Assembly: GCF_026460945.1 (NCBI RefSeq)
Contig: NZ_JAOVZV010000002.1
Location: 98,562-162,561 of the forward strand
Source: Chryseobacterium luquanense
GTDB lineage: Bacteria > Bacteroidota > Bacteroidia > Flavobacteriales > Weeksellaceae
Direction of reading: 5' to 3'
Length of the DNA: 64,000 bases
Made by a program: the position numbers and the translations under genes. Shown here piece by piece: positions 9,350 through 18,362 of the stretch. The notes beneath the pieces were generated by a model. The model was given only the letters and a program-made list of their open reading frames with translations, searched no databases and was not told where the DNA came from. How positions within the stretch are numbered: the stretch's first letter is position 1; each line of letters begins with the position of its first letter.

Positions 9350-10891
9350 TTATTTTTTTATTTTTTTTATAATATTTCCTACAAACAATTTTTCATTTTT
9401 TGTTAGACCTGAAATATAAATAATTGGTACGGTCCAAACAATTGAAAGTATTCCGATAATCATTAATCTCACAAAACTTTCATCTATCATATTTCTTATT
9501 AGCAAAAGAAATGGATAAGTCAAAATTACTATTAAAAAGTTCTTGAAAATAATTTCTTTTAGAAAGTGACGAACAGAGAATCCTACCGATTTACTCGAAA
9601 AAAACACGCATATAAATAATGCGATTGTTTCAATAAAAATGGTAACACATAAAGGTATAATTGGATTGAGAAAATATTTCAACAAAATGTATGATATTGG
9701 CAATATCAGCATCTGCAATGTTCCACCAACAGACTGATAAACAGCTATTTTTCCAGTAGCTTGTATCGAAGCTGTTAATGGTCCGGTAATGCAAGTGATT
9801 AATATCACGACAAGTGTAAGGATGGTAAAAATAAAAGCCTGCTCTGGAACAATTTTTAACCATAATCGCAATATCTGTTCAATTTCGAGTATAATTGGCA
9901 AAGATAATAAGTACATGAGAAAGAAAGAAAGTTTGGCACTTCGAAATAATAATGTAGTAAGATAATCTTTTTCCTCACTTGCATAAGATTTTACAATCTG
10001 CGGATTAACTGCCAACTGGAAATTAGTTACAAAACCTTGAACTGTGGCCTGAACTTGATTTGCAATTGCCTGTGCTGCATTTACCATTGGGCCGAAAAAA
10101 ATATTAAGAATTATATTAATCCCCTGTCCTTTAGCGACAAACGCTAAATTACCAAACAGACTCCAGCTCGAGTACTTAATCAACGTTTTGTAAAGTTTAT
10201 CATCTTTAACAACTTCAAACTTAGATTCTTTAAAGTTTTTTCGTGTATAAATAATATATATACATGTTATGAATAAAATGACGCAAAAAACAAGTATTCC
10301 ATATAATTTTAATTTGTCAAAAGCTATCCAAGTTAGGATAAAGACTATAATCAATTTTAAGATTACCTCTATTATACTTACGTACGCATAAACCTTCATC
10401 CTTTCATGGGCGATAATTAGCGCATCATAAGGAACCTGCAAAATTGATATGATAAATGCCAAAACCGAAAAATGATATACCCAAATTGCTGCAGTCAATC
10501 TTTCTACAGGAATGACAAGATACGTTTTCACGAACCAAAATCCCAGTGTTTCAGCCAGAACAAAGATTATGACAGCAATTCCAATATGAATGATTTGTGT
10601 GGCATTAAAAACCTTTTTTAGTCCTACAAAATTATTTTTTCCTATTTCATAGGAAAGAAACCTCTGTGTAGCTGAAGTCATAGCTCCATTAAAAAATCCA
10701 AACATTAGTACTACACCACCAGTGACATTATAAATTCCAAAGTCTTCAACACCCAATGTATTAAGTATGACTCTCGAAGTATATAGTGATATTGTCATAC
10801 TAATGATCATTCTGAAATATAGCACCAATGTATTCTTAGCAATTCGCTTGTTACTTGTTGGGGACGCAGAAGAAGAAATTGTTTTTTTCAA
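9350..10891 (-). CDS. Wzx-type polysaccharide flippase (MATE-like exporter)
   Basis: A 513-aa polytopic membrane protein with about 12-14 hydrophobic segments. The start has RIAKNTLVLYFRM, a first helix pattern usual in the polysaccharide biosynthesis (MOP/MATE) family, followed by SRVILNTLGVEDFGIYNVTGG. It would translocate the undecaprenyl-diphosphate-linked repeat unit across the inner membrane for polymerisation. The Wzx-plus-Wzy pair in this locus, rather than an ABC transporter, points to Wzy-dependent assembly. Sequence is divergent, as usual for Wzx. Confidence 0.92.
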   Translation of the reverse strand: MKKTISSSASPTSNKRIAKNTLVLYFRMIISMTISLYTSRVILNTLGVEDFGIYNVTGGVVLMFGFFNGAMTSATQRFLSYEIGKNNFVGLKKVFNATQIIHIGIAVIIFVLAETLGFWFVKTYLVIPVERLTAAIWVYHFSVLAFIISILQVPYDALIIAHERMKVYAYVSIIEVILKLIIVFILTWIAFDKLKLYGILVFCVILFITCIYIIYTRKNFKESKFEVVKDDKLYKTLIKYSSWSLFGNLAFVAKGQGINIILNIFFGPMVNAAQAIANQVQATVQGFVTNFQLAVNPQIVKSYASEEKDYLTTLLFRSAKLSFFLMYLLSLPIILEIEQILRLWLKIVPEQAFIFTILTLVVILITCITGPLTASIQATGKIAVYQSVGGTLQMLILPISYILLKYFLNPIIPLCVTIFIETIALFICVFFSSKSVGFSVRHFLKEIIFKNFLIVILTYPFLLLIRNMIDESFVRLMIIGILSIVWTVPIIYISGLTKNEKLFVGNIIKKIKK

Positions 10892-11055
10892 AAGATTTTT
10901 ATTTAGTAGATCGTGTTACCTTAAATGTTAATGGATCATTTATGATTTAAAATTATTTATCAATATGAATCACCTTTGTAAATAATATTGTTAAGGCAAT
11001 CAGCCATTTCGAAGTGCCATTTTTATGAAACTATCGCATAGTTGTTTTTATCTTT

Positions 11056-12201
11056 TTAGTCGGAAAACATGTTTTTTAATTCAAAAATAAAATCTTCATT
11101 TAATTTTTCAATTGAAGACTTGAAGTCATAAATTTTAGAATTATCTATAGAAAGAATAGCTTGAACAATGTTGTAAGAACTATCATCTTTTGAGAAAGTT
11201 ATAAAATGGGATAGTTTTGATTTTTCTATACTTAGTATTTTAGTGCTTACTACTTTCAGATCATGACAAAGGTAAGAAATAACTTTTGAAGGAAATGCTG
11301 TATTCATGTAAGCGCCCTCGTTCTGTGGATTAATTGCTATATGGCATTTGAATAGAAAATCATCGTACTCCTTTCCAATTAATACTCCATGATAGTAACA
11401 AGCTTTTCTATTGAGACGACTGTTGATCAAATCGGCATGCTTTATCAATGAATCAACATCATTTTTATCACCTGAACCTAAAATGTGAACAACATAATTT
11501 TCGGGCAGTAGCGCCGCACATTCAAGAGCTTTGTATGCGCCACCTCTTGTATTTTCTATTGCCCCAGCAAAAACAACATTTATTTTACTGTTATCTTTTT
11601 GAATATTTTCAGCTTTCGGCAAGAAGTAATTCCCATATAAAACTGCCCTAACCCTACTTCCTAATATTTCAGCTAATATATCTGAAACAGCTATAAAATA
11701 ATCAGATTCTTTAATAATGACCTGCTCACATTTTTGGAGAATCTTTTTAATCTGCCATACATTTCCATAAATCTCTTCAACTTCTAAGATTAGTTGAAAA
11801 CGTTTAATTTTTTTTGCTAGAATTATTGGCAATGATAACCATGGCGAATGATAGACTAAGATCTTTTCGTCTTTTTTTACATTTTTGATTAGAAAAAAAA
11901 ACAACCAAATTAAGCTCCAAAAAATCTTTAAATAGTCGCCAATCTTGGTATTGGTTCTCCAACTAGAAACAACAGTAATTTTTTTCCAGGAAGATAAATG
12001 ATCTGTTTTAGTTTTTTCTAAAAAACATGTTCCAGAATGATCTATCATCCACGAAGGTGATATTAAATGAACTGCCATACCCGAAGCATTTAATGAACTA
12101 GCAATATAATCCATCTTGTTAGTTGCAGATAAAGCTTGATTCCTTTTGCTTTTGCCAAATGGGCTTTCGTAGAATCCAATATATTTGATTTCTCTTTGCA
12201 T
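11056..12201 (-). CDS. Glycosyltransferase (GT4-like)
   Basis: A 381-aa protein with the layout of a GT-B transferase. The N-terminal domain has a hydrophobic stretch near residues 85-105 (IFWSLIWLFFFLI) and KILVYHSPWLSLPIILA. The C-terminal domain has NVVFAGAIENTRGG near 205 and INPQNEGAYMNTAFPSKVISYL near 290, where the GT4 donor-binding Glu is expected. It ends 164 nt before the flippase start and begins 3 nt after the polymerase stop. Specificity is not predictable. Confidence 0.75.
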   Translation of the reverse strand: MQREIKYIGFYESPFGKSKRNQALSATNKMDYIASSLNASGMAVHLISPSWMIDHSGTCFLEKTKTDHLSSWKKITVVSSWRTNTKIGDYLKIFWSLIWLFFFLIKNVKKDEKILVYHSPWLSLPIILAKKIKRFQLILEVEEIYGNVWQIKKILQKCEQVIIKESDYFIAVSDILAEILGSRVRAVLYGNYFLPKAENIQKDNSKINVVFAGAIENTRGGAYKALECAALLPENYVVHILGSGDKNDVDSLIKHADLINSRLNRKACYYHGVLIGKEYDDFLFKCHIAINPQNEGAYMNTAFPSKVISYLCHDLKVVSTKILSIEKSKLSHFITFSKDDSSYNIVQAILSIDNSKIYDFKSSIEKLNEDFIFELKNMFSD

Positions 12202-12204
12202 ATA

Positions 12205-13314
12205 TTAATCGTAATTTTCACCTAAAGCCATTTTTTCCCAGAAGAATCCGTAAGGGATTGGATTATTCCAATTTGCCTGTATAAATAAAAGTATAAAAAG
12301 TAAAATCGTATACGCATATAAATTGTTTCTCAGAGAAAATGATTTAAAAGAATTTAAGATTTGGGGTATTAGGAGCAACATAAAAATCGAAAAATACATG
12401 GTAATACGTAAAGCTGCCGGATGAATCCAAGACATTGGCAACAAAATTAAAACAAGGCCAAATGCAAAATAACTTGCTCTCGCATTCATATTATTTTGAA
12501 TTACTATTTTACGTCTTAAAAGGGCAATAATTGATATTAATATGAAAAAAGCAGTAAAATAATAGGTTCCAGCTCCTTCAAACTGTTCATATTCGTTGTA
12601 TCCAGATAAAACTTTAATGTAATCTGCTAATGTATTTCTAAAAACAAACACTATTGGAAATGCGAGAAAACTTATGACAAGAAAAATCCTTTCTTTTTTC
12701 AAATGTGCTATAAAGTAAAATGGTAAAAATATAAGAACTGTTTTATGCATTAATGACGCTACAAGCATCAATATTAAAAAACGAAATAGTTTCCTTTTTT
12801 TTATTAACTCATATCCGTAAAGCGCTGCTGCTGTTGCTAAAGATTGTCTTATAGCAGAAATTGAAAAGACATTATAAAACATTGCGAAGTATATTACATA
12901 TGAAAGTGCTATACTGATTAAGCTAGATGAATTTTTAAAAATAAAGTATCCCAGAAAGCTAAAAAAAATAAAGGCTACAACTAATAGAAATACTTGAAAT
13001 TCATCGGTAAATATCTGGACTGCTTTTTCAAATAGTAAATACCCAACATCCTTTCCAATTCCTAGATGATAATATGTAATAATATCCTCATAAATAGTAC
13101 TCCAACTAACATTTTTGACATCTTCAAAATATTGAAAATACACGTAAGTGTCGCTACCTACTGCGACATTTCTTAAGCCTGCGTGAATGATGAGAATAAA
13201 AGTGATAGTTTTAATATATTTCTTTCTATTAAATGCGGAATTACATTTATCTTTTTGAGAATAATAAAAGCCTAGTACTAATATGATTAAAATGACAATT
13301 AAATTAATAGTCAT
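12205..13314 (-). CDS. EpsG-like polysaccharide polymerase (Wzy)
   Basis: A 369-aa polytopic membrane protein with about ten hydrophobic helices. It has the EpsG pattern: an early RNVAVGSDTYVYFQYFED loop after the second helix, a central FSISAIRQSLATAAALYG segment and LMHKTVLIFLPFYF. EpsG/Wzy proteins polymerise lipid-linked repeat units in the periplasmic leaflet. It overlaps the upstream GT4 gene by 11 nt. It is the only polymerase candidate in the locus, and together with Wzx, Wza and Wzc it completes a Wzy-dependent pathway. Confidence 0.85.
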   Translation of the reverse strand: MTINLIVILIILVLGFYYSQKDKCNSAFNRKKYIKTITFILIIHAGLRNVAVGSDTYVYFQYFEDVKNVSWSTIYEDIITYYHLGIGKDVGYLLFEKAVQIFTDEFQVFLLVVAFIFFSFLGYFIFKNSSSLISIALSYVIYFAMFYNVFSISAIRQSLATAAALYGYELIKKRKLFRFLILMLVASLMHKTVLIFLPFYFIAHLKKERIFLVISFLAFPIVFVFRNTLADYIKVLSGYNEYEQFEGAGTYYFTAFFILISIIALLRRKIVIQNNMNARASYFAFGLVLILLPMSWIHPAALRITMYFSIFMLLLIPQILNSFKSFSLRNNLYAYTILLFILLFIQANWNNPIPYGFFWEKMALGENYD

Positions 13315-14515
13315 AATTCATTACACTTTTATAAACATTGATAATCGAGTTGATGTTACTATTTTTATCATAATTTTCGATCACATGCTGCCTACAACTA
13401 TTTCTATAAAAATCTTTACCAGCTTTTTTTATAAGTTTTATTTTATTATAAACATCTTCTACATCTCTTGGATTTGCGGTATAGCCACAATTCTCTCCTA
13501 CAATTTCTGGACAAGCTGTCGAATCATAAACAACAACTGGTGTACCACAACTCATTGCTTCTGCAATTACTAATCCAAATGTATCCTCCATAGATAAATG
13601 AACATAAGTATCAGCAATGGTATAAAGTTTTGCTAGTTCACTCTTACTTTCAACGTAAGGAATATGTATAATATTTGAAGGTATTGAAGTTCCTCTATCT
13701 AATTTTCCTACTAAAACAAGTTGCATATCATCACTTAACATTTGAGACAATTTAATAAAGTCTTGAAACTTAATAGATGATGCATTCCATCCTGCGCTAA
13801 CTCCTAAAATAACGTGCTTATTTTTATTAATTCCATATAAATTACCTTGCAAGATACTTTCTTTAAAAACATCATGGTCAATCCAATTATAAATCGACAT
13901 GATTTTTTTATCTTTTAAAATTGATTTTTCAACTTCACCTTTAAGCCAATTTGATACTGCCACAATAGTCATATTTTTTATATATCTATACAATTCTATT
14001 TTATCATTAAACATGATATTTGTCTGATCTAAAAATAAACTTGGTGGATAGGCATGTATCTGTGGACAGTTATTACAGGCAGTTTGCCATTTTTCACAAT
14101 TCACGGTAGAATAATATGCACAGTTTCCAGTAAATGCCCAGCAATCATGTAAGGTCCAAACGATAGGTTTTTGTATTTCTTTTAAATACTTGAAAATAAT
14201 TTCTAAATTTAAATAATTGCCGTGTAGATTGTGCAGATGTATAACGTCTGGATTATAATTCTCTATAAACTGAACTAACTTTTTGGTTCCACGATGAGTA
14301 AAATATCCTTGCTTACCTAGTAATCTGGAACCGATATTGTGCAAATGATTTTCTAACCAATTTCCTATTTTAAATTCTTTACCATAGCCTCTAGAAACTT
14401 GCCCGTAGGCAATATAACATTCGTGTCTCTGGCGCTCCAATTCCAAAGCAATGTCGACACAGATAGAACCTGTACTACCATATCCAGAAACGGAATTAAT
14501 CATTAAAACTTTCAT
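13304..14515 (-). CDS. Glycosyltransferase family 4
   Basis: A 403-aa GT-B enzyme. The N-terminal domain has SVSGYGSTGSI and VIHLHNLHGNYLN, then a cysteine-rich stretch HDCWAFTGNCAYY / CEKWQTACNNCP near 120-150 that recurs in one GT4 subgroup. The C-terminal domain has LVGKLDRGTS and the E-x7-E motif MEDTFGLVIAEAMSCGTPVV near residues 312-330. Base composition shifts by eye just upstream: the conserved UDP-FucNAc genes are less AT-rich than this and the following genes, marking the edge of the variable block. Confidence 0.92.
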   Translation of the reverse strand: MKVLMINSVSGYGSTGSICVDIALELERQRHECYIAYGQVSRGYGKEFKIGNWLENHLHNIGSRLLGKQGYFTHRGTKKLVQFIENYNPDVIHLHNLHGNYLNLEIIFKYLKEIQKPIVWTLHDCWAFTGNCAYYSTVNCEKWQTACNNCPQIHAYPPSLFLDQTNIMFNDKIELYRYIKNMTIVAVSNWLKGEVEKSILKDKKIMSIYNWIDHDVFKESILQGNLYGINKNKHVILGVSAGWNASSIKFQDFIKLSQMLSDDMQLVLVGKLDRGTSIPSNIIHIPYVESKSELAKLYTIADTYVHLSMEDTFGLVIAEAMSCGTPVVVYDSTACPEIVGENCGYTANPRDVEDVYNKIKLIKKAGKDFYRNSCRQHVIENYDKNSNINSIINVYKSVMNYDY

Positions 14516-14519
14516 CTTC

Positions 14520-15659
14520 TTATATCTCTTCAGACCAAACAGTCCTTTTGACGTAATCTGTGTACGAAATTATAATTCTCACCACTTTTTCAGAAACATT
14601 CGGCATCGAATAATCTGAAACCGGTCTGAAGTTTCTTTCTGTCCCGACTTTTTGCTGCAAAACCTGTGTTAAGCCCTGTAAAATGCGCTCAGGTGATAAG
14701 CCCACCAACATCACGCTAGCTTCTTCCATTGCTTCAGGTCTTTCATGCGCCTGGCGAATATTTAATGCTCTGAAATTGAGTATTGATGATTCTTCGGAAA
14801 TTGTTCCTGAATCTGAAAGTACCGCATACGCTCTTTTCTGCAACGCATTATAATCATGGAAACCTAAGGGTTTTAAGAATTGGATTTCAGGTCTCATTTC
14901 GATCTGCATTTTATCAATCATATTTTGAGTGCGCGGATGGGTTGAAACAATAATTGGAAACTGATATTTTTCTGCAATCGCATTTAAAGAAGTCATTAAT
15001 CCTCTGAAATTCTTTTCAGAATTGATATTTTCTTCACGGTGAGAAGAAACAACAAAAAATTTCCCTTCTTCTAAATTTAATTTTCCTAAAATGTTTGAAG
15101 CATGAATTTGAGGTAAATAGTGACTTAAAACCTCAAACATCGGTGAACCTGTTTTAATGATTCTTTCAGCAGGAAGACCTTCTCTTAGAAGATATTCTCT
15201 TGCAATATCAGAATATGTAAGATTAATATCCGAGGTATGATCTACAATTTTACGATTAGTTTCTTCCGGAACTCTTTGATCGAAACATCTGTTTCCTGCT
15301 TCCATGTGGAAAATCGGAATATGTCTTTTCTTTGCCGGAATTGCACATAAACAAGAATTGGTATCTCCCAGTACTAAAAATGCATCCGGCTTAAGCTCTT
15401 CCAGTAAAGGATCTATTTTTATTAAAATATTCCCTACCGTTTGAGTGGCTGTTTTTCCTGCTGCCTCAAGAAAATAATCCGGCTTACGAAGTCCCAAATC
15501 TTTAAAAAAGATTTGGTTTAGTTCGTAATCGTAATTTTGCCCTGTATGAACGATGATATGCTCTACTGCTTCCGAAGAGTCTAAAGCATCTAATACTCTT
15601 GATAGTCTTATAATTTCCGGTCTTGTTCCAACGACCGTCATTACTTTTAATTTTTTCAT
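14520..15659 (-). CDS. wecB: UDP-HexNAc 2-epimerase (WecB/CapG type)
   Basis: A 379-aa non-hydrolysing 2-epimerase. GTRPEIIR (11-18) starts the Rossmann half; GDTNSCL, HMEAGNRCFD and PEETNRKIVDH are the active-site signatures; SDSGTISEES near 285 binds the UDP. The NRCFD variant, together with adjacent capE and capF genes, fits CapG, which converts UDP-L-PneNAc to UDP-L-FucNAc, rather than the WecB that makes UDP-ManNAc. It is the last enzyme of that three-step pathway. Four nucleotides separate it from the downstream GT4. Confidence 0.92.
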   Translation of the reverse strand: MKKLKVMTVVGTRPEIIRLSRVLDALDSSEAVEHIIVHTGQNYDYELNQIFFKDLGLRKPDYFLEAAGKTATQTVGNILIKIDPLLEELKPDAFLVLGDTNSCLCAIPAKKRHIPIFHMEAGNRCFDQRVPEETNRKIVDHTSDINLTYSDIAREYLLREGLPAERIIKTGSPMFEVLSHYLPQIHASNILGKLNLEEGKFFVVSSHREENINSEKNFRGLMTSLNAIAEKYQFPIIVSTHPRTQNMIDKMQIEMRPEIQFLKPLGFHDYNALQKRAYAVLSDSGTISEESSILNFRALNIRQAHERPEAMEEASVMLVGLSPERILQGLTQVLQQKVGTERNFRPVSDYSMPNVSEKVVRIIISYTDYVKRTVWSEEI

Positions 15660-15723
15660 ATAGCTTTTGGCTGATAGCTTTTAACTTTTGGCTAAATCCG
15701 TCAGTATAATTTATAAATTAATA

Positions 15724-16842
15724 TTAAACTTCTACAAAATAGGTATCTGCATTTTCAGAATTAAATGCTTCATTAATCCAAAAGATCGTATATAATTCTT
15801 CTTCTCCAATATTCTTGATATTGTGGGTGTACCAAATTGGCATATCAACATACGCAGGCTCATTTCCATCCAGATAAAAATCTAATACTTCTTCGGTATC
15901 GATTTTTCTTAACTGAATCAATGCTTTTCCTTTAATCACGGCAAATCTTTCAATTTTTCTTGTGTGATAATGGTTTCCTCTTGTAATTCCTGGAACTGTT
16001 GTTGAGAAAGAACATTGTCCCCCAACTCCCAAACGAATTACTTCAACAAAAGCTCCACGAGGATCTGTATGTTGTGTAAATTTCACCGGATAATGCGTTT
16101 TATAATCAATATATGAACGATACGTGTTGAATAAATTATGCTCAAATGAATCATTGATTGCAGGAATTTCTCCACTGTCAAAATACTTTGTTTTATAGTC
16201 ATTTAATAATGCTAAAACTTCAGATACTTTTTTAGTTGCAGTGGGTTCAACAAAATATTCAGCTTTGATGTTACCATCTTTAATTTCATTGATAATGATT
16301 TCAACCAATTCCTGAACATAAATCAGTTTAACTTCTCCATCTGTTGCAATAGTCGGAGTTTCACCATGCGTTAACTGATAACAGAATGTAGAAACAAATG
16401 AATTATAGAAAGGCTTTCCGAAAGCTCCAAAAACATTAGGAATAATTAAACCTGTAATTTTTCCATCATTTTCCTGAGCCCAGTTTGCTAAAGCTTCTCT
16501 ACCTTCTCTTTTCGATTTCCCGTATAAATTATCTCTTTCTTCCTGAGTAGAAGAAGAAATCATAACGTGAGCTTTTGAACCTGTTCTTTTTAATGAATCA
16601 ACTAATTTTTGGGCTAAACCTACATTAGTTTCATAAATAAATTGTTCACTTTCGTGACGATTCATTGCAGCAAGATGAACAATAACATCACATTGAGCGA
16701 CAAATTCATCTAATTTGCTATCATTTTCAAAATATTCTTTCTGAAAATCAATTCTTTGAAAATCTTCGGGAGATAATCCCAAAGTGTTATATAAATGTCT
16801 TCCGACAAAACCATTCTGACCGGTAATTCCGATTTTTTTCAT
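15724..16842 (-). CDS. capF: CapF: bifunctional SDR reductase with cupin epimerase domain
   Basis: A 372-aa two-domain protein. The N-terminal SDR domain has GITGQNGFVGRHL (4-16) and YGKSK (107-111). The C-terminal cupin domain has TDPRGAFVEV and GNHYHTRKIERF near 289-300, the His-rich zinc site. In the UDP-L-FucNAc pathway the cupin domain epimerises the CapE product at C3 and the SDR domain reduces C4 with NADPH. Length and domain order match CapF. It lies between capE/cupin and capG in the expected order. Confidence 0.93.
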   Translation of the reverse strand: MKKIGITGQNGFVGRHLYNTLGLSPEDFQRIDFQKEYFENDSKLDEFVAQCDVIVHLAAMNRHESEQFIYETNVGLAQKLVDSLKRTGSKAHVMISSSTQEERDNLYGKSKREGREALANWAQENDGKITGLIIPNVFGAFGKPFYNSFVSTFCYQLTHGETPTIATDGEVKLIYVQELVEIIINEIKDGNIKAEYFVEPTATKKVSEVLALLNDYKTKYFDSGEIPAINDSFEHNLFNTYRSYIDYKTHYPVKFTQHTDPRGAFVEVIRLGVGGQCSFSTTVPGITRGNHYHTRKIERFAVIKGKALIQLRKIDTEEVLDFYLDGNEPAYVDMPIWYTHNIKNIGEEELYTIFWINEAFNSENADTYFVEV

Positions 16843-16886
16843 GTTTCTATGTTTTTAACCAGTTACTTTTGGCAATTTCAAGTTTA

Positions 16887-17294
16887 TTAGTTTTTAAAAT
16901 AATTTAAATCAAATCTATATTCATCAGCAATTTCTCCTAAACCGTAATCTGCCAAAACCAATAATTTGCTTCCTTCAGATTTAGATTGGATTGCGGTAAT
17001 ACAACCAGCCGGAATATGTAGGTAAGTTAATACTTCATCTATTAATAGATATTTCTGAATTGTTAAATCTTTTGAAGGTTTTGTGAAATCATCAACTTCA
17101 ATTACAGAAATTTCAAAACTTCCCTTCATGCAGGCAAACCATCTTTGTTGTATTTTATGTCCTTGCCAACCCCGAGTAAAATCCATTGAGTGGTTTTCAA
17201 TGGTATATATTCTTTTGATCGTTGAAGCATCAAAATCATTGTTATACGTAATAATTCCTCTTTCATCTTGATAAGTCTTTCCCTGAAGTAACAT
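16887..17294 (-). CDS. WxcM/FdtA-like cupin sugar epimerase-type protein
   Basis: A 135-aa single-domain cupin. KTYQDERGIITYNNDF at the N-terminus and RGWQGHKIQQRWFAC near 42-56, with the catalytic-type His, resemble dTDP-4-keto-sugar isomerases and epimerases (FdtA, WxcM, RmlC relatives). It sits exactly between capE and capF, 15 nt from capE, so it probably acts on or chaperones the keto-sugar intermediate. Since CapF carries its own epimerase cupin, the role of this extra cupin is not obvious from the sequence. Confidence 0.85.
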   Translation of the reverse strand: MLLQGKTYQDERGIITYNNDFDASTIKRIYTIENHSMDFTRGWQGHKIQQRWFACMKGSFEISVIEVDDFTKPSKDLTIQKYLLIDEVLTYLHIPAGCITAIQSKSEGSKLLVLADYGLGEIADEYRFDLNYFKN

Positions 17295-17309
17295 TAACTG
17301 CTATTTTGA

Positions 17310-18344
17310 TTAATACGGATACTGCATTACATTTTCTCCGAAAACTTCTTTACGGATTAGCGGTAAAGTTGATATCAGTTTTTTCAATCCTTCAACCCCT
17401 TGCTGCTCTGTATTGTGTGAATGGTAATCTTCAATCTCGGCAACTTCTTCTTCACCTTCAGAGAAATACTGTGCATAATTCAGGTCACGGTTATCTGCCG
17501 GAACACGATAGAAGTCTCCCATATCTTCGGCTTTTGCCATTTCTTCGCGGGTACACAAAGTTTCGTATAATTTTTCTCCATGACGGGTTCCAATCACTTT
17601 CACCGGAACTTCTTTACCCGTCAATTCAATTAAAGCTTTTGCTAAATCTCCAATACTTCCTGCAGGCGCTTTATTCACAAATAGATCTCCTGGATTAGCA
17701 TGTTCAAATGCAAATAATACCAAATCAACAGCATCTTCTAATGACATGAAAAATCTGGACATATGGGGATCTGTAATGGTAATAGGCTCTCCTTTCTGAA
17801 TCTGATTTAAAAATAAAGGAATTACAGAACCTCTGGATGCCATTACATTTCCATAACGGGTAAGGCAAACCACCGTTTCAGTGGTATTTCTAGACTCTGC
17901 AACAGCTACTTTTTCCATCATTGCCTTGGAAATCCCCATTGCGTTGATGGGGTAAGCTGCTTTATCCGTAGACAAACAAATTACTTTTTGTACTTTATTA
18001 GCAGTTGCTGCACGTATTACATTCTGTGTTCCTTCAACATTGGTTTTCACAGCCTGCATCGGAAAAAATTCGCATGACGGCACTTGTTTTAAAGCTGCTG
18101 CATGAAAGATATAATCTACTCCTCTTGTAGCAGGTTCTACACTTGCGAAATCTCTTACATCTCCGATATAATATTTTATCTTATCGTTTTTGTACAGATT
18201 TCTCATATCATCCTGCTTTTTCTCATCACGAGAAAAAATACGGATTTCTTTGAAATGATCTGTTTGCAAGAATCTGTTTAGGACTGCCGTGCCGAATGAA
18301 CCTGTTCCACCGGTTATTAAAAGTATTTTATCTTGAATTTTCAT
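17310..18344 (-). CDS. capE: CapE: UDP-GlcNAc inverting 4,6-dehydratase
   Basis: A 344-aa soluble SDR. TGGTGSFG (11-18) binds NADP; the catalytic triad region is LSTDKAAYPINAMGISK with S125, M136 and K140. Met in place of the usual Tyr is the normal state of the CapE/FlaA1/WbpM group. It makes the 4-keto-6-deoxy sugar (with C5 inversion) that feeds CapF and CapG. Residues 300-344 are an acidic, poorly conserved tail. It lies 18 nt downstream of the dehydrogenase gene. Confidence 0.95.
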   Translation of the reverse strand: MKIQDKILLITGGTGSFGTAVLNRFLQTDHFKEIRIFSRDEKKQDDMRNLYKNDKIKYYIGDVRDFASVEPATRGVDYIFHAAALKQVPSCEFFPMQAVKTNVEGTQNVIRAATANKVQKVICLSTDKAAYPINAMGISKAMMEKVAVAESRNTTETVVCLTRYGNVMASRGSVIPLFLNQIQKGEPITITDPHMSRFFMSLEDAVDLVLFAFEHANPGDLFVNKAPAGSIGDLAKALIELTGKEVPVKVIGTRHGEKLYETLCTREEMAKAEDMGDFYRVPADNRDLNYAQYFSEGEEEVAEIEDYHSHNTEQQGVEGLKKLISTLPLIRKEVFGENVMQYPY

Positions 18345-18362
18345 GTTTACTATAAATTATTT

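Noticed and set aside
15660..15723. Repeated words AGCTTTTGGCTG between capG and capF
   Set aside because: Similar words recur at 29490-29510, but they are short and imperfect, so I do not call a repeat family.
17838..18344. Missing catalytic Tyr in the capE product (Met at 136)
   Set aside because: Ser-Met-Lys is the normal triad of this dehydratase group, so it is not a defect.
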